Shown here piece by piece: positions 9,544 through 18,648 of a stretch of DNA of 26,733 nucleotides. The translations under genes were made by a program, and so were the position numbers. Source of the DNA: CAYVUM01 sp964619055 (GTDB taxonomy: Bacteria; Pseudomonadota; Alphaproteobacteria; Rhodospirillales; Defluviicoccaceae). The stretch is from assembly GCA_964619055.1 (NCBI GenBank), contig CAZUDB010000051.1:1-26733 (forward strand). The letters run 5' to 3'. The stretch's first letter is position 1, and each line of letters begins with the position of its first letter. The notes beneath the pieces were generated by a model. That model did no database searches. It saw only the letters and a list, made by a program, of their open reading frames with translations, and was not told where the DNA came from.

Positions 9544-10020
9544 TCAAGCGGACAGCTTAGCGAAGGCTTCGATGACCTCGGGCGGCGCCTGTACAAGCTC
9601 AATCAGAACGCCCTCGCCGCTAATCGGCAGCTCCTCATTGCCCTTCGGGTGCAGAAACGTGATATCGAAGCCCGCCGCGCCTTTGCGGATACCGCCGGGG
9701 GCGAAACGCACGCCGTTGGCGGAGAGCCACTCCACGGCGGCAGGAAGATCGTCTATCCAGAGGCCAATGTGGTTAAGGGGTGTGTTTTGGACCGCGGGTT
9801 TCTTCTCGGGGTCCACCGGCTGCATCAAGTCGACTTCAACTTTCAAGGGGCCAGAGCCAATTGCCGCGATATCCTCGTCGACGTTCTCGCGTTCACTCTT
9901 GAAATTACCGGTAATCGTCAGGCCGAGTGAATCAATCCACAGCTTCTTCATCTTTTCTTTGTCTGGACCGCCGATGGCGACCTGCTGTATGCCGAGGACT
10001 TTGAAGGGTCTGTCGCTCAT
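9544..10020 (-). CDS. VOC-superfamily (glyoxalase/epimerase fold) protein
   Basis: This 158-residue protein has the paired beta-alpha-beta-beta-beta modules of the vicinal-oxygen-chelate fold: module one around residues 8-68 (VLGIQQVAIGGPD...VEVDLMQ) and module two around 80-144 (PLNHIGLWIDDLPAAVEWL...GVLIELVQ). The second-module His84 and the C-terminal Glu141 fit metal ligands. At the first ligand place, where glyoxalases and methylmalonyl-CoA epimerase have His, this protein has Gln13. Such proteins are often annotated as lactoylglutathione lyase; neither that activity nor epimerase activity is shown by the sequence. ATG 10020 has GGGGAG 4 nt upstream. It occupies the place of methylmalonyl-CoA epimerase in the conserved order, so a related acyl-CoA role is possible but inferred. 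Confidence 0.8.
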   Translation of the reverse strand: MSDRPFKVLGIQQVAIGGPDKEKMKKLWIDSLGLTITGNFKSERENVDEDIAAIGSGPLKVEVDLMQPVDPEKKPAVQNTPLNHIGLWIDDLPAAVEWLSANGVRFAPGGIRKGAAGFDITFLHPKGNEELPISGEGVLIELVQAPPEVIEAFAKLSA

Positions 10021-10047
10021 GTCTCTCCCCTTTGGTGCGTTATCAGA

Positions 10048-10053
10048 ATTATA
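10048..10053 (-). promoter_or_regulatory. perfect -10 box before the VOC gene
   Basis: TATAAT on the minus strand (10053-10048) lies 28 bp before the VOC start codon; no convincing -35 element is visible 16-18 bp upstream. The remainder of the 238 bp between coaX and this gene (10021-10258) contains no ORF I would defend, and no trace of the RNase J gene often found here. Confidence 0.35.
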
Positions 10054-10258
10054 CGAGCACTAGAGTATGCCATGGGCTGCCGAGGTTGTGAAGACGGTGG
10101 ATATATTGACAGCAAGGAGCAGACACCAAGCCCGTGGATCATAGGGATGATATGCTCGCGCGGGCATGGACCGTCGATGTCCTCACACCAGGATTGGGGT
10201 ATTTGACGGCCAATGCAACGACACGACGCTCCTAACGTCAGGACCGATCCAACTGGCG

Positions 10259-11038
10259 TTATCGTGACGATGTGGCGCGCTGGTGGATCAAGAGCAGGCC
10301 TTTCAACGTCAAGTCCGGATCGGCACGTTCGAGCACGGGTGAAGCATCCAAAAACAGCGATGCCAGGCCACCGGTCGCGATGGCTGTGAGCGGTTGGCCA
10401 AACTCTTCGCCCATGCGCTTCACCAAACCTTCGATAAGACCCACGTATCCCCAGAAAATTCCGGCACGCATAGCTTGGACCGTGTTTTTCGCAATGGTCC
10501 GATCCGGACGGCCCACAGCCACCCGCGGCAGCCGGGCCGCAGCAGCGTGGAGCGTTTCGAGTGACAGGTTAATCCCCGGCGCGATAGCGCCGCCAAGGTA
10601 GCCGCCGTCGGAATCAATCACGTCGAACGTGGTCGCCGTGCCAAAGTCGACCACCACGAGCGGGCCTCCGTAAAAGTGGTGGGCTGCAACGGCGTTGACT
10701 AAGCGGTCGGCCCCTACCTCCTCCGGGTGGTCCATGCGAATGTCGACGCCCAAATCGACGGTACCCGCCCCGACAACAAGCGCCTCGCAGCCGAAGTAGC
10801 GACGGCTCATCATCCGCAAGCTGAAAACGGCCGCCGGCACCACGGACGCAATGATCACCGCATCGATCAGGCTACGATCCAGACCATCAATGGCACAAAC
10901 CTGATGCAGCCAAACGCCGATTTCGTCGGCCGTGCGGTCTGCTTTGGTCGAGGCGCGCCATTCGCCACGGATCACGCCATCATCATCGAACACCGCGAAC
11001 ACGGTGTTGGTGTTGCCGCAATCGATGGCCAGCAACAT
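10259..11038 (-). CDS. coaX: type III pantothenate kinase
   Basis: This enzyme catalyses the first step of CoA synthesis, pantothenate to 4'-phosphopantothenate with ATP, in the cytosol. The 259 residues match the CoaX length. Seen: the N-terminal phosphate motif LLAIDCGNTNTVFAVF with catalytic-type Asp6, the pantothenate motif GADR at 109-112, and the second phosphate/ribose motif DFGTATTFD at 131-139, all of the ASKHA fold. I chose ATG 11038, 19 bp behind birA, with AAGG about 6 nt upstream; the frame continues upstream to 11173 but would overlap birA by over 100 nt and those residues do not fit the family. Type III kinases are not feedback-inhibited by CoA, and no coaA-type gene is seen here. 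Confidence 0.95.
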   Translation of the reverse strand: MLLAIDCGNTNTVFAVFDDDGVIRGEWRASTKADRTADEIGVWLHQVCAIDGLDRSLIDAVIIASVVPAAVFSLRMMSRRYFGCEALVVGAGTVDLGVDIRMDHPEEVGADRLVNAVAAHHFYGGPLVVVDFGTATTFDVIDSDGGYLGGAIAPGINLSLETLHAAAARLPRVAVGRPDRTIAKNTVQAMRAGIFWGYVGLIEGLVKRMGEEFGQPLTAIATGGLASLFLDASPVLERADPDLTLKGLLLIHQRATSSR

Positions 11039-11057
11039 TGCGCCTTCGGCTCCCCAA

Positions 11058-11951
11058 TCAAACCGTGATCGGAAAGACGTCGGCGGCGTGAACCCGCCGA
11101 AGCCCCGAGGCGGTTTCGACGACAAGTGCGCCATCAGCATCCAGGTCGCGAAAGCTGCCCTCAAAGGCTTCATGGGGAAGGCGAACAGTCAGCCGAGTAC
11201 CGTACCCATGAGCGCGCGCGAGCCAAGCCGGGCGGATAGCGGCAAAGCCATCCTGCTCCCAGCGCTTTAGCCAGAAATCGAGGCGTCGTGCATAGGCGGA
11301 TAGGGCGCTTTCCACAGTAATGACCGGAGACCAAGACGCCAGCGCCGCAGCGGGATAGGCCGCCACATCCGAGTCCGGCGCCCAGGTTACGTTGATGCCG
11401 ACACCGATGATGAGCCACCGAACCCGAGCGTCGGGATCAAGTGCGGATTGCAGCAGGATACCCGCGATCTTTCGGCCATCGACGAGCACGTCGTTGGGCC
11501 ATTTGCACACGATCGCAGGAGACCCGGGCACGAGCTCTTTTGCCAGGTCCGAAACGGCCAAGGCGGCAACAAACCCCAGATTGGCCGCCGCGGCGGCAGC
11601 GCATGCCGGCCGCAGCACGGTCGACGTGTAGAGATTGCCGAAAGGCGATTGCCAAACGCGCCCGCCCCTGCCCTGGCCGGCCAGTTGCTCCGTCGCTACC
11701 ACCATGGTGCGGTCTGTCGCGCCCGCCTCGGCGAGCGACGCCGCCTCCGAATTGGTCGAGCTCACGGATCCCAAGTGAACCAGATCAAAACCGTGATCAG
11801 CGGACAAGCCGGAAGGCACATCCCCAGACGGAAGCGAGTTCACAACCCCGCCCGTGATGTCGCGACCTCGCGGGTCCGTTGTGGTGGCAGTTTCGAGCCG
11901 GTGGACGTGACCGTCACTTGGCAAAGAGAGCATTCGCCGCGGCGTCGGCAT
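11058..11951 (-). CDS. birA: biotin--[acetyl-CoA-carboxylase] ligase, monofunctional
   Basis: This enzyme activates biotin as biotinyl-AMP and attaches it to the carrier lysine of biotin-dependent carboxylases. Motifs (297-residue numbering): SSTN at 64-67, biotin loop GQGRGGRVW at 92-100, KWPNDV at 150-155, GRKIAGILL at 159-167, GVGIN near 178, then the small SH3-like C-terminal domain. There is no N-terminal winged helix, so unlike E. coli BirA it should not act as a repressor. The first 50 residues are not conserved-looking, and the start is uncertain: ATG 11951 (38 nt overlap with nuoN), ATG 11933 (20 nt overlap) or GTG 11843 are possible, none with a clear ribosome site. It follows nuoN and precedes coaX, as in other alphaproteobacteria. 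Confidence 0.93.
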   Translation of the reverse strand: MPTPRRMLSLPSDGHVHRLETATTTDPRGRDITGGVVNSLPSGDVPSGLSADHGFDLVHLGSVSSTNSEAASLAEAGATDRTMVVATEQLAGQGRGGRVWQSPFGNLYTSTVLRPACAAAAAANLGFVAALAVSDLAKELVPGSPAIVCKWPNDVLVDGRKIAGILLQSALDPDARVRWLIIGVGINVTWAPDSDVAAYPAAALASWSPVITVESALSAYARRLDFWLKRWEQDGFAAIRPAWLARAHGYGTRLTVRLPHEAFEGSFRDLDADGALVVETASGLRRVHAADVFPITV

Positions 11952-13398
11952 TGGTCAGAAGGGGATCGGGAAACAGGAAGAACAGCGCGATCAACACACC
12001 GGTGCCGATCATGACGACACCCACTTCCCGGGCGATGCGCCGATCCAGCGGGTCGTCCACGTCCTCAAAGTACATGATCTTGACGATGCGCAAATAGTAG
12101 TAAGCGGCGACAACGCTGGACAAGACGCCGATCACTGCAAGCGTGAACATCTCCGCCTCGACGGCCGCGAGGAAGATGTAGAGCTTGCCGAAAAAGCCCG
12201 CGAGGGGCGGGATTCCGGCCATGGAGAACATAAAGACCGCCAGCGCCAGCGCCATAGCCGGATGAGTCTTCGACAATCCGGCCAGATCAGACATGTTCTC
12301 AACGGCCTTGTCGCGACGGCTCATACTGAGGATACAAGCAAACACCCCCATGTTCATAAACACATAGATGACGAGGTAGATCATCACTCCGCGAGCCCCG
12401 GCTTCGGAGCCCACGGCAAGGCCAATGAGCGCATAACCCACGTGACTGATGGAGCTGTACGCCATGAGGCGCTTGATGTTCTTCTGGCCGATGGCAGCGA
12501 ACGCCCCAAGGATCATGGAAGCGATGGAAATGACGACGATGACCTGCTGCCACTGCGCGATCAACGGGCCGAACGGGTCCAGTAACACTCGCAAGAACAG
12601 GGCGAAGGCCGCCAGCTTAGGCGCCACGGAAAAGAACGCCGTCACCGGTGTCGGCGCGCCCTCGTAAACATCGGGTGCCCACATGTGGAACGGGACCGCC
12701 GAAACCTTAAAGGCAAGCCCGGAGATCACGAACACGATGCCGACCACGATACCGGCGGGAATGTCACCGCTGGCTTGGAATCCGGCGAGGGTGTCAGCAA
12801 GTGCCGTGAAGTTGGTCGATCCCGTAAAGCCGTAAACGAGTGAAGCACCATAGAGCAGCAGGCAGGAAGCAACGGCGCCCAGAACGAAGTACTTGAGGCC
12901 GGCCTCCGTGGAGCGCAGTTCGTCGCGCCGAAAGGCGGCCAGCACGTAGAGCGCGAGGCTTTGCAGCTCCAACCCGATATAGAGGGAAATCAGATCATTG
13001 GCCGACACCATCATCATCATGCCGGCGGTAGCGAAGAGAACCAGTACGGGGTACTCGAAGCGAGCGAAGCGGTACTGTTCCAAGAAGTTGCGGCCCATGA
13101 GTAAGCATAGGCCGGACGCAATCACGATAAAGATCTTAAAAAAGACCGCAAAGTCGTCCAGCACAAACTGCCCGTAGAACGCTTCCGATGGCCCCTGCCG
13201 TCCGAGCGCCCACACCACGAAAAGAACCAGCAACAGGGCACCAAGCGCCAGACGGCTGACCAGGGTGGTGGCGCCAGACGCCTCACCCATCTCTGGCTCG
13301 GGCTGAAAAACGCCCACCATCAGCAAAATCATAGCTGAGAGCAGCAGCAGGATCTCGGGAATGGCCGGGACCAACTGAGGCAAGGCCATTTCGGTCAT
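11914..13398 (-). CDS. nuoN: NADH-quinone oxidoreductase subunit N
   Basis: This 494-residue antiporter-like proton-channel subunit of the complex I membrane arm has about 14 hydrophobic helices. The conserved proton-path region is visible (FKVSAVPFHMWAPDVYEGAP) and helix LMAYSSISHVGYALIGL carries a typical kinked-helix signature. ATG 13398 has AGGAGA 7-8 nt upstream, the clearest ribosome site in the operon, fitting the 91 bp gap behind nuoM where coupling by overlap is impossible. It is the last nuo gene; its 3' end overlaps birA in the longest birA reading. Confidence 0.96.
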   Translation of the reverse strand: MTEMALPQLVPAIPEILLLLSAMILLMVGVFQPEPEMGEASGATTLVSRLALGALLLVLFVVWALGRQGPSEAFYGQFVLDDFAVFFKIFIVIASGLCLLMGRNFLEQYRFARFEYPVLVLFATAGMMMMVSANDLISLYIGLELQSLALYVLAAFRRDELRSTEAGLKYFVLGAVASCLLLYGASLVYGFTGSTNFTALADTLAGFQASGDIPAGIVVGIVFVISGLAFKVSAVPFHMWAPDVYEGAPTPVTAFFSVAPKLAAFALFLRVLLDPFGPLIAQWQQVIVVISIASMILGAFAAIGQKNIKRLMAYSSISHVGYALIGLAVGSEAGARGVMIYLVIYVFMNMGVFACILSMSRRDKAVENMSDLAGLSKTHPAMALALAVFMFSMAGIPPLAGFFGKLYIFLAAVEAEMFTLAVIGVLSSVVAAYYYLRIVKIMYFEDVDDPLDRRIAREVGVVMIGTGVLIALFFLFPDPLLTNADAAANALFAK

Positions 13399-13489
13399 CT
13401 TGGGCTCTCCTTGCCGCGGATAACTGGCGTCGCGCGCCTATTCACTGGTCGTTCCGGAAGGCCATGCGATCTAAGCCGAAGCAGCCATG

Positions 13490-15013
13490 TCAACGGTTGA
13501 CCACGGTGGTCGCGGTTGCTGCGGCGTCGGCCGCTGCCCGCGCCGCGTCCAGTTGGTCAACGAGATTACTGACGGACGCATGCATGACGTCCAACACAGG
13601 TGCCGGATAGATCCCCATCCACAACACAATCAGGATCAACGGTGCGAACACCGCGACTTCGCGTGGGCTCAAGTCCAACACTTTTTTGAGGCTGTCCTTG
13701 GTCAGCGACCCGTAAATGACCCGACGATAGAGATAGAGCATGTAAGCGGCGCCCAAGATCACGCCGAGAGCGGTCAGGGCCGCCACCCACGTGTTGACCT
13801 TGAATGCGCCGACCAAAATCAGGAATTCACCAACAAAACCGCTCGTGCCCGGCAAACCGACCGATGCCATCATAAACAGCATGAAGACGAGCGCATAGCG
13901 CGGCATGCGGTGGACGAGGCCGCCATAGGTGGCGATTTCGCGGGAATGCAAGCGGTCATAAACCACGCCGACAACCAGGAATAAAGCCGCGGAAACCACG
14001 CCGTGGCTCAGCATCTGGAAAATCGCCCCCTCAACTCCCTGCATCGTCATCGTGAAGGCACCGACCGTAACGAAGCCCATGTGGGCGACGGATGAATATG
14101 CGATCAGCTTCTTCATGTCCTCCTGAGCAAGGGCAACGAGGGAGGTGTAGATAACCGCGATAATGCTGAGACCAAAGATGAGCGGTGTGAAGTCAATGGA
14201 GGCTTCCGTGAACATGGGCAGGGAAAACCGCAGGAAGCCGTATCCGCCGAACTTCAGCAACACGCCGGCGAGAATGACTGAGCCAGCCGTAGGGGCCTCA
14301 ACGTGAGCGTCGGGCAACCAAGTGTGCACAGGCCACATCGGCACCTTGACCGCGAACGAGGCGAAGAATGCGAGCCAGAGCCAGGTTTGCATGGTTCGCG
14401 GGAAATCGTGGGTGAGGAGCGTCGGAATGTCGGTGGTGCCGGCGTCCAGATACATGGCCAGAATGGCGATCAGCATCAGGACGGAGCCGAGCAGCGTATA
14501 CAGAAAGAACTTGAAAGCGGCGTAGACCCGCCGCGGACCACCCCAAACCCCAATGATGATGAACATGGGGATCAGGACGCCTTCGAAGAAAACGTAAAAC
14601 AGCACCAGATCGAGGGCACAGAACATGCCCACCATCATCGCCTCCATGACGAGGAAGGCGATCATGTATTCCTTGACCCGCTCGCGCACGCTTTCCCAGC
14701 TGGCCAACACACAAATCGGCGTCAGCAGCGTCGACAGCATGACAAACGGTAGGGATATGCCGTCGACACCCACATGGTAGGAAATGCCGAAGACGGACAT
14801 CCATTCCGCCTGCTCGACGAACTGAAACTCGTGGGTCGACGGGTCGAAGATGAACCACAAGCCCAAGGACAGGACGAACACGACCAAGGAGGTCCACAAC
14901 GCCACCCAACGGGCGTTGCGGGCGACAATCTCCTTCTCACCACGGATGGTGAAAATGAACAGGGCCCCAACCAGCGGCAGGAACCAGAGCAGAAACAAGA
15001 TTGGGATGCTCAT
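13490..15013 (-). CDS. nuoM: NADH-quinone oxidoreductase subunit M
   Basis: This 507-residue antiporter-like subunit has about 14 membrane helices. Typical features are the segment HTWLPDAHVEAPTAGSVILA with the conserved channel residues, KKLIAYSSVAHMGFVT in the discontinuous helix, and an acidic residue in the helix YMIAFLVMEAMMVG that fits the key glutamate of proton pumping. It starts at ATG 15013, 16 bp behind nuoL. It pairs with NuoL and NuoN in the distal membrane arm and is of normal family length. Confidence 0.96.
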   Translation of the reverse strand: MSIPILFLLWFLPLVGALFIFTIRGEKEIVARNARWVALWTSLVVFVLSLGLWFIFDPSTHEFQFVEQAEWMSVFGISYHVGVDGISLPFVMLSTLLTPICVLASWESVRERVKEYMIAFLVMEAMMVGMFCALDLVLFYVFFEGVLIPMFIIIGVWGGPRRVYAAFKFFLYTLLGSVLMLIAILAMYLDAGTTDIPTLLTHDFPRTMQTWLWLAFFASFAVKVPMWPVHTWLPDAHVEAPTAGSVILAGVLLKFGGYGFLRFSLPMFTEASIDFTPLIFGLSIIAVIYTSLVALAQEDMKKLIAYSSVAHMGFVTVGAFTMTMQGVEGAIFQMLSHGVVSAALFLVVGVVYDRLHSREIATYGGLVHRMPRYALVFMLFMMASVGLPGTSGFVGEFLILVGAFKVNTWVAALTALGVILGAAYMLYLYRRVIYGSLTKDSLKKVLDLSPREVAVFAPLILIVLWMGIYPAPVLDVMHASVSNLVDQLDAARAAADAAATATTVVNR

Positions 15014-15029
15014 GACCTCGACCTACCCC

Positions 15030-17009
15030 CTAGCTAGCAGTGAACAGGAGGTAGCCGCTGACTATGACGAACACACCGATCAGCATGGCAAACGCGTAGT
15101 GATAGAGGTAACCGGTCTGCAAACGGACTGTGCGCCGGGCGATCTCCAGTGCGGTCGCGGCAACGCCGTTGGGACCCATGCCATCGATGAGGACGCCGTC
15201 GCCGGTTTTCCAGAGATTGCGGCCGAGGCTCATGGCCGGGCGCACGAACATCCAATCATAGAGTTCGTCGAAGTACCATTTGTTGTAAACGAACGTGTAC
15301 ACCGCTCGGAAGGCTTGGCCGAGCCTACCTGGCCACGCCGAAATGCGCGCAGGAGTCGCCGGGAACATCCCGTAAAGCGCCACAGCCGTGGCGATGCCAG
15401 CAATGCCCACGACCAGCGGTAACAGCTTGACCCAAGTCGGGACATGGTGGGCATCTTGCAGCGCCGTATGGCTGTCCAGCACAAAGATCGACCCGCGCCA
15501 GAACGCTTCCAACCCATCGCCGACGAACGCGTTGTAGCCCGCAAAGCCCGCGATGACCGCCCCCACGGCCAACACGGACATCGGAATCAGCATGACCTTG
15601 GGCGACTCGTGGACGTGGGCGATGACCGTTTCATCACTCCGCGGCTTACCGTGGAACGTCATGATCAACAGCCGCCAGGAGTAGAACGCCGTCATAAACG
15701 CGGCAGCGATGCCGAGCCAGAAGGCGTAGCTGCCCACGGCAGAATGGGCCGCATAGGCTGCCTCCAGCACCATGTCCTTGGAGAAGAAGCCCGCAAAGGG
15801 CCATATTCCTGCGAGGGATAAGGAGCCGATCCACATCAGCACATACGTAACGGGGACCAGACGCCATAACCCTCCCATCTTACGCATGTCCTGCTCGTCC
15901 GACATAGCGTGGATCACTGAGCCCGCGCTGAGGAACAACAAGGCCTTAAAAAAGGCGTGGGTCGTCAGGTGAAAGATGCCGGCCGCATAGGCCGAAACAC
16001 CGCAGGCGAAAAACATGTAGCCCAGCTGCGAGCAGGTCGAATAGGCGATGACACGCTTAATGTCATTCTGGAAGCAGCCGACCGTGGCGGCAAAGAAGCA
16101 AGTGGTCGCCCCAATGATCGTGACCACTGCCAGAGCCACATCGGAAAACTCAAACATCGGCGACATGCGGCTGACCATGAACACGCCGGCCGTAACCATG
16201 GTGGCCGCGTGGATGAGCGCGGAGACAGGTGTCGGACCTTCCATAGCGTCGGGCAGCCAAGTGTGGAGGCCAATCTGAGCAGACTTGCCCATGGCGCCGA
16301 CGAATAGCAGCAGGCAGATCACGGTCAGGGCATGGAATTCGGCACCGAACAGATGAAGCGTGGTCTCCGCATGCTCGGGCGCGGCAGCAAAAATCGTTTC
16401 GAACTGGATCGAGTCGAACAGCAGAAACGTGCCGAAGATGCCGAGCGCGTAGCCGAAGTCCCCAACACGGTTGACGAGAAATGCCTTCATCGCCGCGGCG
16501 TTCGCCGACGGCCTGTCGTACCAAAAACCGATCAGCAGGTAGGAAGCGAGACCAACACCTTCCCAGCCGAAATACATCTGAGCAAGGTTGTCCGCTGTTA
16601 CCAACATCAGCATGAAGAAGGTGAACAGGTTCAAGTAGGCCATAAACCGCGGGACATGCGGATCGTGGCTCATGTAGCCCACCGAATAGATATGGATCAT
16701 CGCCGAACAGACGGTGACGACCAGCATCATGACCGCCGACAGCGTATCGAGCCGCAGCGCCCAAGAGACCTCCAGCGTGCCGGAGTCAATCCACGTCAAC
16801 AATTCTACCTGGCGGTCATTGCCATGGACTGCGACGTCGACGAACACGCCCACGGCAAACAGCGCCGATAGCACCAGCGCCGAACACGTAATCCACTGTG
16901 ACAGGCGCTTGGCGCGCGCCTTCTGCTGATCATCCCCATGAGCGGTGAAGGCCAAACAGCCCGCCAGGATGGCGCCAATCAGGGGGAGGAATACGGACAG
17001 GACGGCCAT
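15030..17009 (-). CDS. nuoL: NADH-quinone oxidoreductase subunit L
   Basis: At 659 residues this is the largest membrane subunit, forming the distal end of the proton-pumping arm. The antiporter core is evident: YFGWEGVGLASYLLIGFWY (with the key Glu), HTWLPDAMEGPTPVSALIHA (with conserved His and Pro), and KRVIAYSTCSQLGYMF. The C-terminal third holds the long lateral helix and final membrane anchor (YHYAFAMLIGVFVIVSGYLL). The spacing is 16 bp both to nuoK and to nuoM. Nothing is unusual. Confidence 0.97.
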   Translation of the reverse strand: MAVLSVFLPLIGAILAGCLAFTAHGDDQQKARAKRLSQWITCSALVLSALFAVGVFVDVAVHGNDRQVELLTWIDSGTLEVSWALRLDTLSAVMMLVVTVCSAMIHIYSVGYMSHDPHVPRFMAYLNLFTFFMLMLVTADNLAQMYFGWEGVGLASYLLIGFWYDRPSANAAAMKAFLVNRVGDFGYALGIFGTFLLFDSIQFETIFAAAPEHAETTLHLFGAEFHALTVICLLLFVGAMGKSAQIGLHTWLPDAMEGPTPVSALIHAATMVTAGVFMVSRMSPMFEFSDVALAVVTIIGATTCFFAATVGCFQNDIKRVIAYSTCSQLGYMFFACGVSAYAAGIFHLTTHAFFKALLFLSAGSVIHAMSDEQDMRKMGGLWRLVPVTYVLMWIGSLSLAGIWPFAGFFSKDMVLEAAYAAHSAVGSYAFWLGIAAAFMTAFYSWRLLIMTFHGKPRSDETVIAHVHESPKVMLIPMSVLAVGAVIAGFAGYNAFVGDGLEAFWRGSIFVLDSHTALQDAHHVPTWVKLLPLVVGIAGIATAVALYGMFPATPARISAWPGRLGQAFRAVYTFVYNKWYFDELYDWMFVRPAMSLGRNLWKTGDGVLIDGMGPNGVAATALEIARRTVRLQTGYLYHYAFAMLIGVFVIVSGYLLFTAS

Positions 17010-17025
17010 GGCTCGTGGTCCCCGC

Positions 17026-17337
17026 TCAGCCCTTCATCAGGTCGATGTCTTCGACCGCGATGGAGCCGCGGTTGCGGAAGTAAACGACCAAGATCGCGAG
17101 GCCAATAGCCGCCTCAGCAGCGGCGACGGTGAGCACGAACAAGGCGAAGACCTGCCCAACCATGTCCCCAATCTCGGTCGAGAAGGCGACGAGGTTGATG
17201 TTCACAGCAAGCAGCATGAGCTCAACGGACATCAGGATGATGATGACATTCTTGCGGTTCAGGAAGATGCCAAGGAAGCCGAGGGCGAAAAGGACAGCAG
17301 CAACGGTCAGATAGTGTGACAGGCCGATTTCGAACAT
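17026..17337 (-). CDS. nuoK: NADH-quinone oxidoreductase subunit K
   Basis: This 103-residue protein has three membrane helices and is homologous to mitochondrial ND4L. The two conserved buried glutamates are visible, in MSVELMLLAVNIN (Glu39) and TVAAAEAAIGLAI (Glu75), which carry protons between the quinone end and the antiporter modules. ATG 17337 lies 25 bp behind nuoJ. It has the family length and no anomalies. Confidence 0.96.
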   Translation of the reverse strand: MFEIGLSHYLTVAAVLFALGFLGIFLNRKNVIIILMSVELMLLAVNINLVAFSTEIGDMVGQVFALFVLTVAAAEAAIGLAILVVYFRNRGSIAVEDIDLMKG

Positions 17338-17362
17338 CTGCTAACCCCGTCCTGCCCCAGCG

Positions 17363-17977
17363 TCAGATGCCGCGCCCGGTCGGTACCTTGCGAACCTCTA
17401 CCGACTCTTCGGGACGGCGAGCAACCTGGGCGGCAATGTCCTGGCGACGGACGCCCACCCGCCGACGGTGGGTTAAGACAATGGCGCCGATCATGGCAAC
17501 CAGCAGCACGATGCCGGCAACCTGGAACACATAGAAGTATTGGGTGTAGATCAACCGCCCCAGGGCTTCCGTGTTGGTGACGCCAACATCGGTCGGGACT
17601 GGGGCGGCCGCGACGGCCGCAGCGTCCGGCGCCAGCGTCCAACCACCAAGGACAATCACCAGTTCTGCGACCAGAATGATACCGATCAGCGCACCAATGG
17701 GCAGGTACTGCAAGAAGCCTTGGCGCAGTTCGACGAAGTTGATGTCGAGCATCATGACCACGAACAAAAACAGGACAGCGACGGCCCCAACATAGACGAC
17801 GACCAAAATCATCGCCAAAAATTCGGCGCCCATCAGGACAAAGAGCCCCGCCGAATTGAAAAACGCCAAAATCAGGAACAGGACCGAATGAACAGGATTG
17901 CGCGCCGAAATGACCATAACGGCCGAGGCGACAGCAACGAAGGCAAACAGGTAAAACGCCAGCGCCTGGACGACCAT
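17363..17977 (-). CDS. nuoJ: NADH-quinone oxidoreductase subunit J
   Basis: This 204-residue membrane subunit (ND6 homologue) has five hydrophobic helices. The family stretch around FLILAFFNSAGLFVLMGAEFLAMILVVVYVGAVAVLFLF in helices 2 and 3, including the flexible pi-bulge helix with its conserved Tyr/Gly, is easily seen; a basic C-terminal tail follows. A 125 bp gap separates it from nuoI, wider than elsewhere in the operon; that gap holds only a weak GGGGCGC/GCGCCCC pairing and no ORF. Confidence 0.95.
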   Translation of the reverse strand: MVVQALAFYLFAFVAVASAVMVISARNPVHSVLFLILAFFNSAGLFVLMGAEFLAMILVVVYVGAVAVLFLFVVMMLDINFVELRQGFLQYLPIGALIGIILVAELVIVLGGWTLAPDAAAVAAAPVPTDVGVTNTEALGRLIYTQYFYVFQVAGIVLLVAMIGAIVLTHRRRVGVRRQDIAAQVARRPEESVEVRKVPTGRGI

Positions 17978-18102
17978 GACCTACTCTTGTTGAACCCGAT
18001 TATGGATGGCACGACCGGGAGGGGCGCACCTCGCGAGCTTAAGTGGTGTTCTTAGCGCCCCCGGCCGAGAGACACAAGGCTTCCGCCTTCACCGATTGCT
18101 AA

Positions 18103-18591
18103 TCAACGATAGGGGGCGTCATTTGCCAGGTTGGCGGCCAGTTCCGTTTCCCAGCGATCGCCGTTGTCGAGAAGCTTGTCCTTGTCGTACATCAGCTCCT
18201 CGCGGGTTTCCGTGGCAAACTCGAAGTTGGGCCCCTCGACGATGGCATCGACCGGGCAGGCTTCCTGGCAGTAACCGCAGTAGATGCATTTCAGCATATC
18301 GATGTCGTATCGTGTCGTCCGCCGGCTGCCGTCGTCGCGTGGCTCGGCCTCGATGGTAATGGCCTGAGCCGGACAAATAGCCTCGCACAGCTTGCAGGCG
18401 ATACAGCGCTCTTCGCCGTTCGGATAACGCCTGAGCGCATGTTCGCCACGGAACCGGGGACTCAGCGGGCCCTTTTCGTGGGGGTAGTCGAGGGTAACCT
18501 TGGGCCTCAGCATGTAGCGGAAGGTGAGGGCCAACCCCGACAGCAGCTCGGTGAGAAAAATCGTCCGCGCACCACGTGCGACAAAGCTCAT
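18103..18591 (-). CDS. nuoI: NADH-quinone oxidoreductase subunit I
   Basis: This 162-residue ferredoxin-like subunit (TYKY) binds clusters N6a and N6b, the last relay before N2. Both [4Fe-4S] motifs are complete: Cys63-66-69-73 (CIACKLCEAICP) and Cys102-105-108-112 (CIYCGYCQEACP). An N-terminal amphipathic segment (TELLSGLALTFRYML) lies on the membrane. ATG 18591 is 57 bp behind nuoH. Length and sequence are normal for the alphaproteobacterial and mitochondrial type. Confidence 0.97.
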   Translation of the reverse strand: MSFVARGARTIFLTELLSGLALTFRYMLRPKVTLDYPHEKGPLSPRFRGEHALRRYPNGEERCIACKLCEAICPAQAITIEAEPRDDGSRRTTRYDIDMLKCIYCGYCQEACPVDAIVEGPNFEFATETREELMYDKDKLLDNGDRWETELAANLANDAPYR

Positions 18592-18648
18592 TGTCCCAAC
18601 CCTTTCTCGTCGCGCATGACGCGCAAGGATACCGCGTGGCCCAGTCCC

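Noticed and set aside
17978..18102. Possible small gene or terminator in the nuoJ-nuoI gap
   Set aside because: Only a weak 7 bp pairing with a large loop and no T-run; no ORF with a start and ribosome site.
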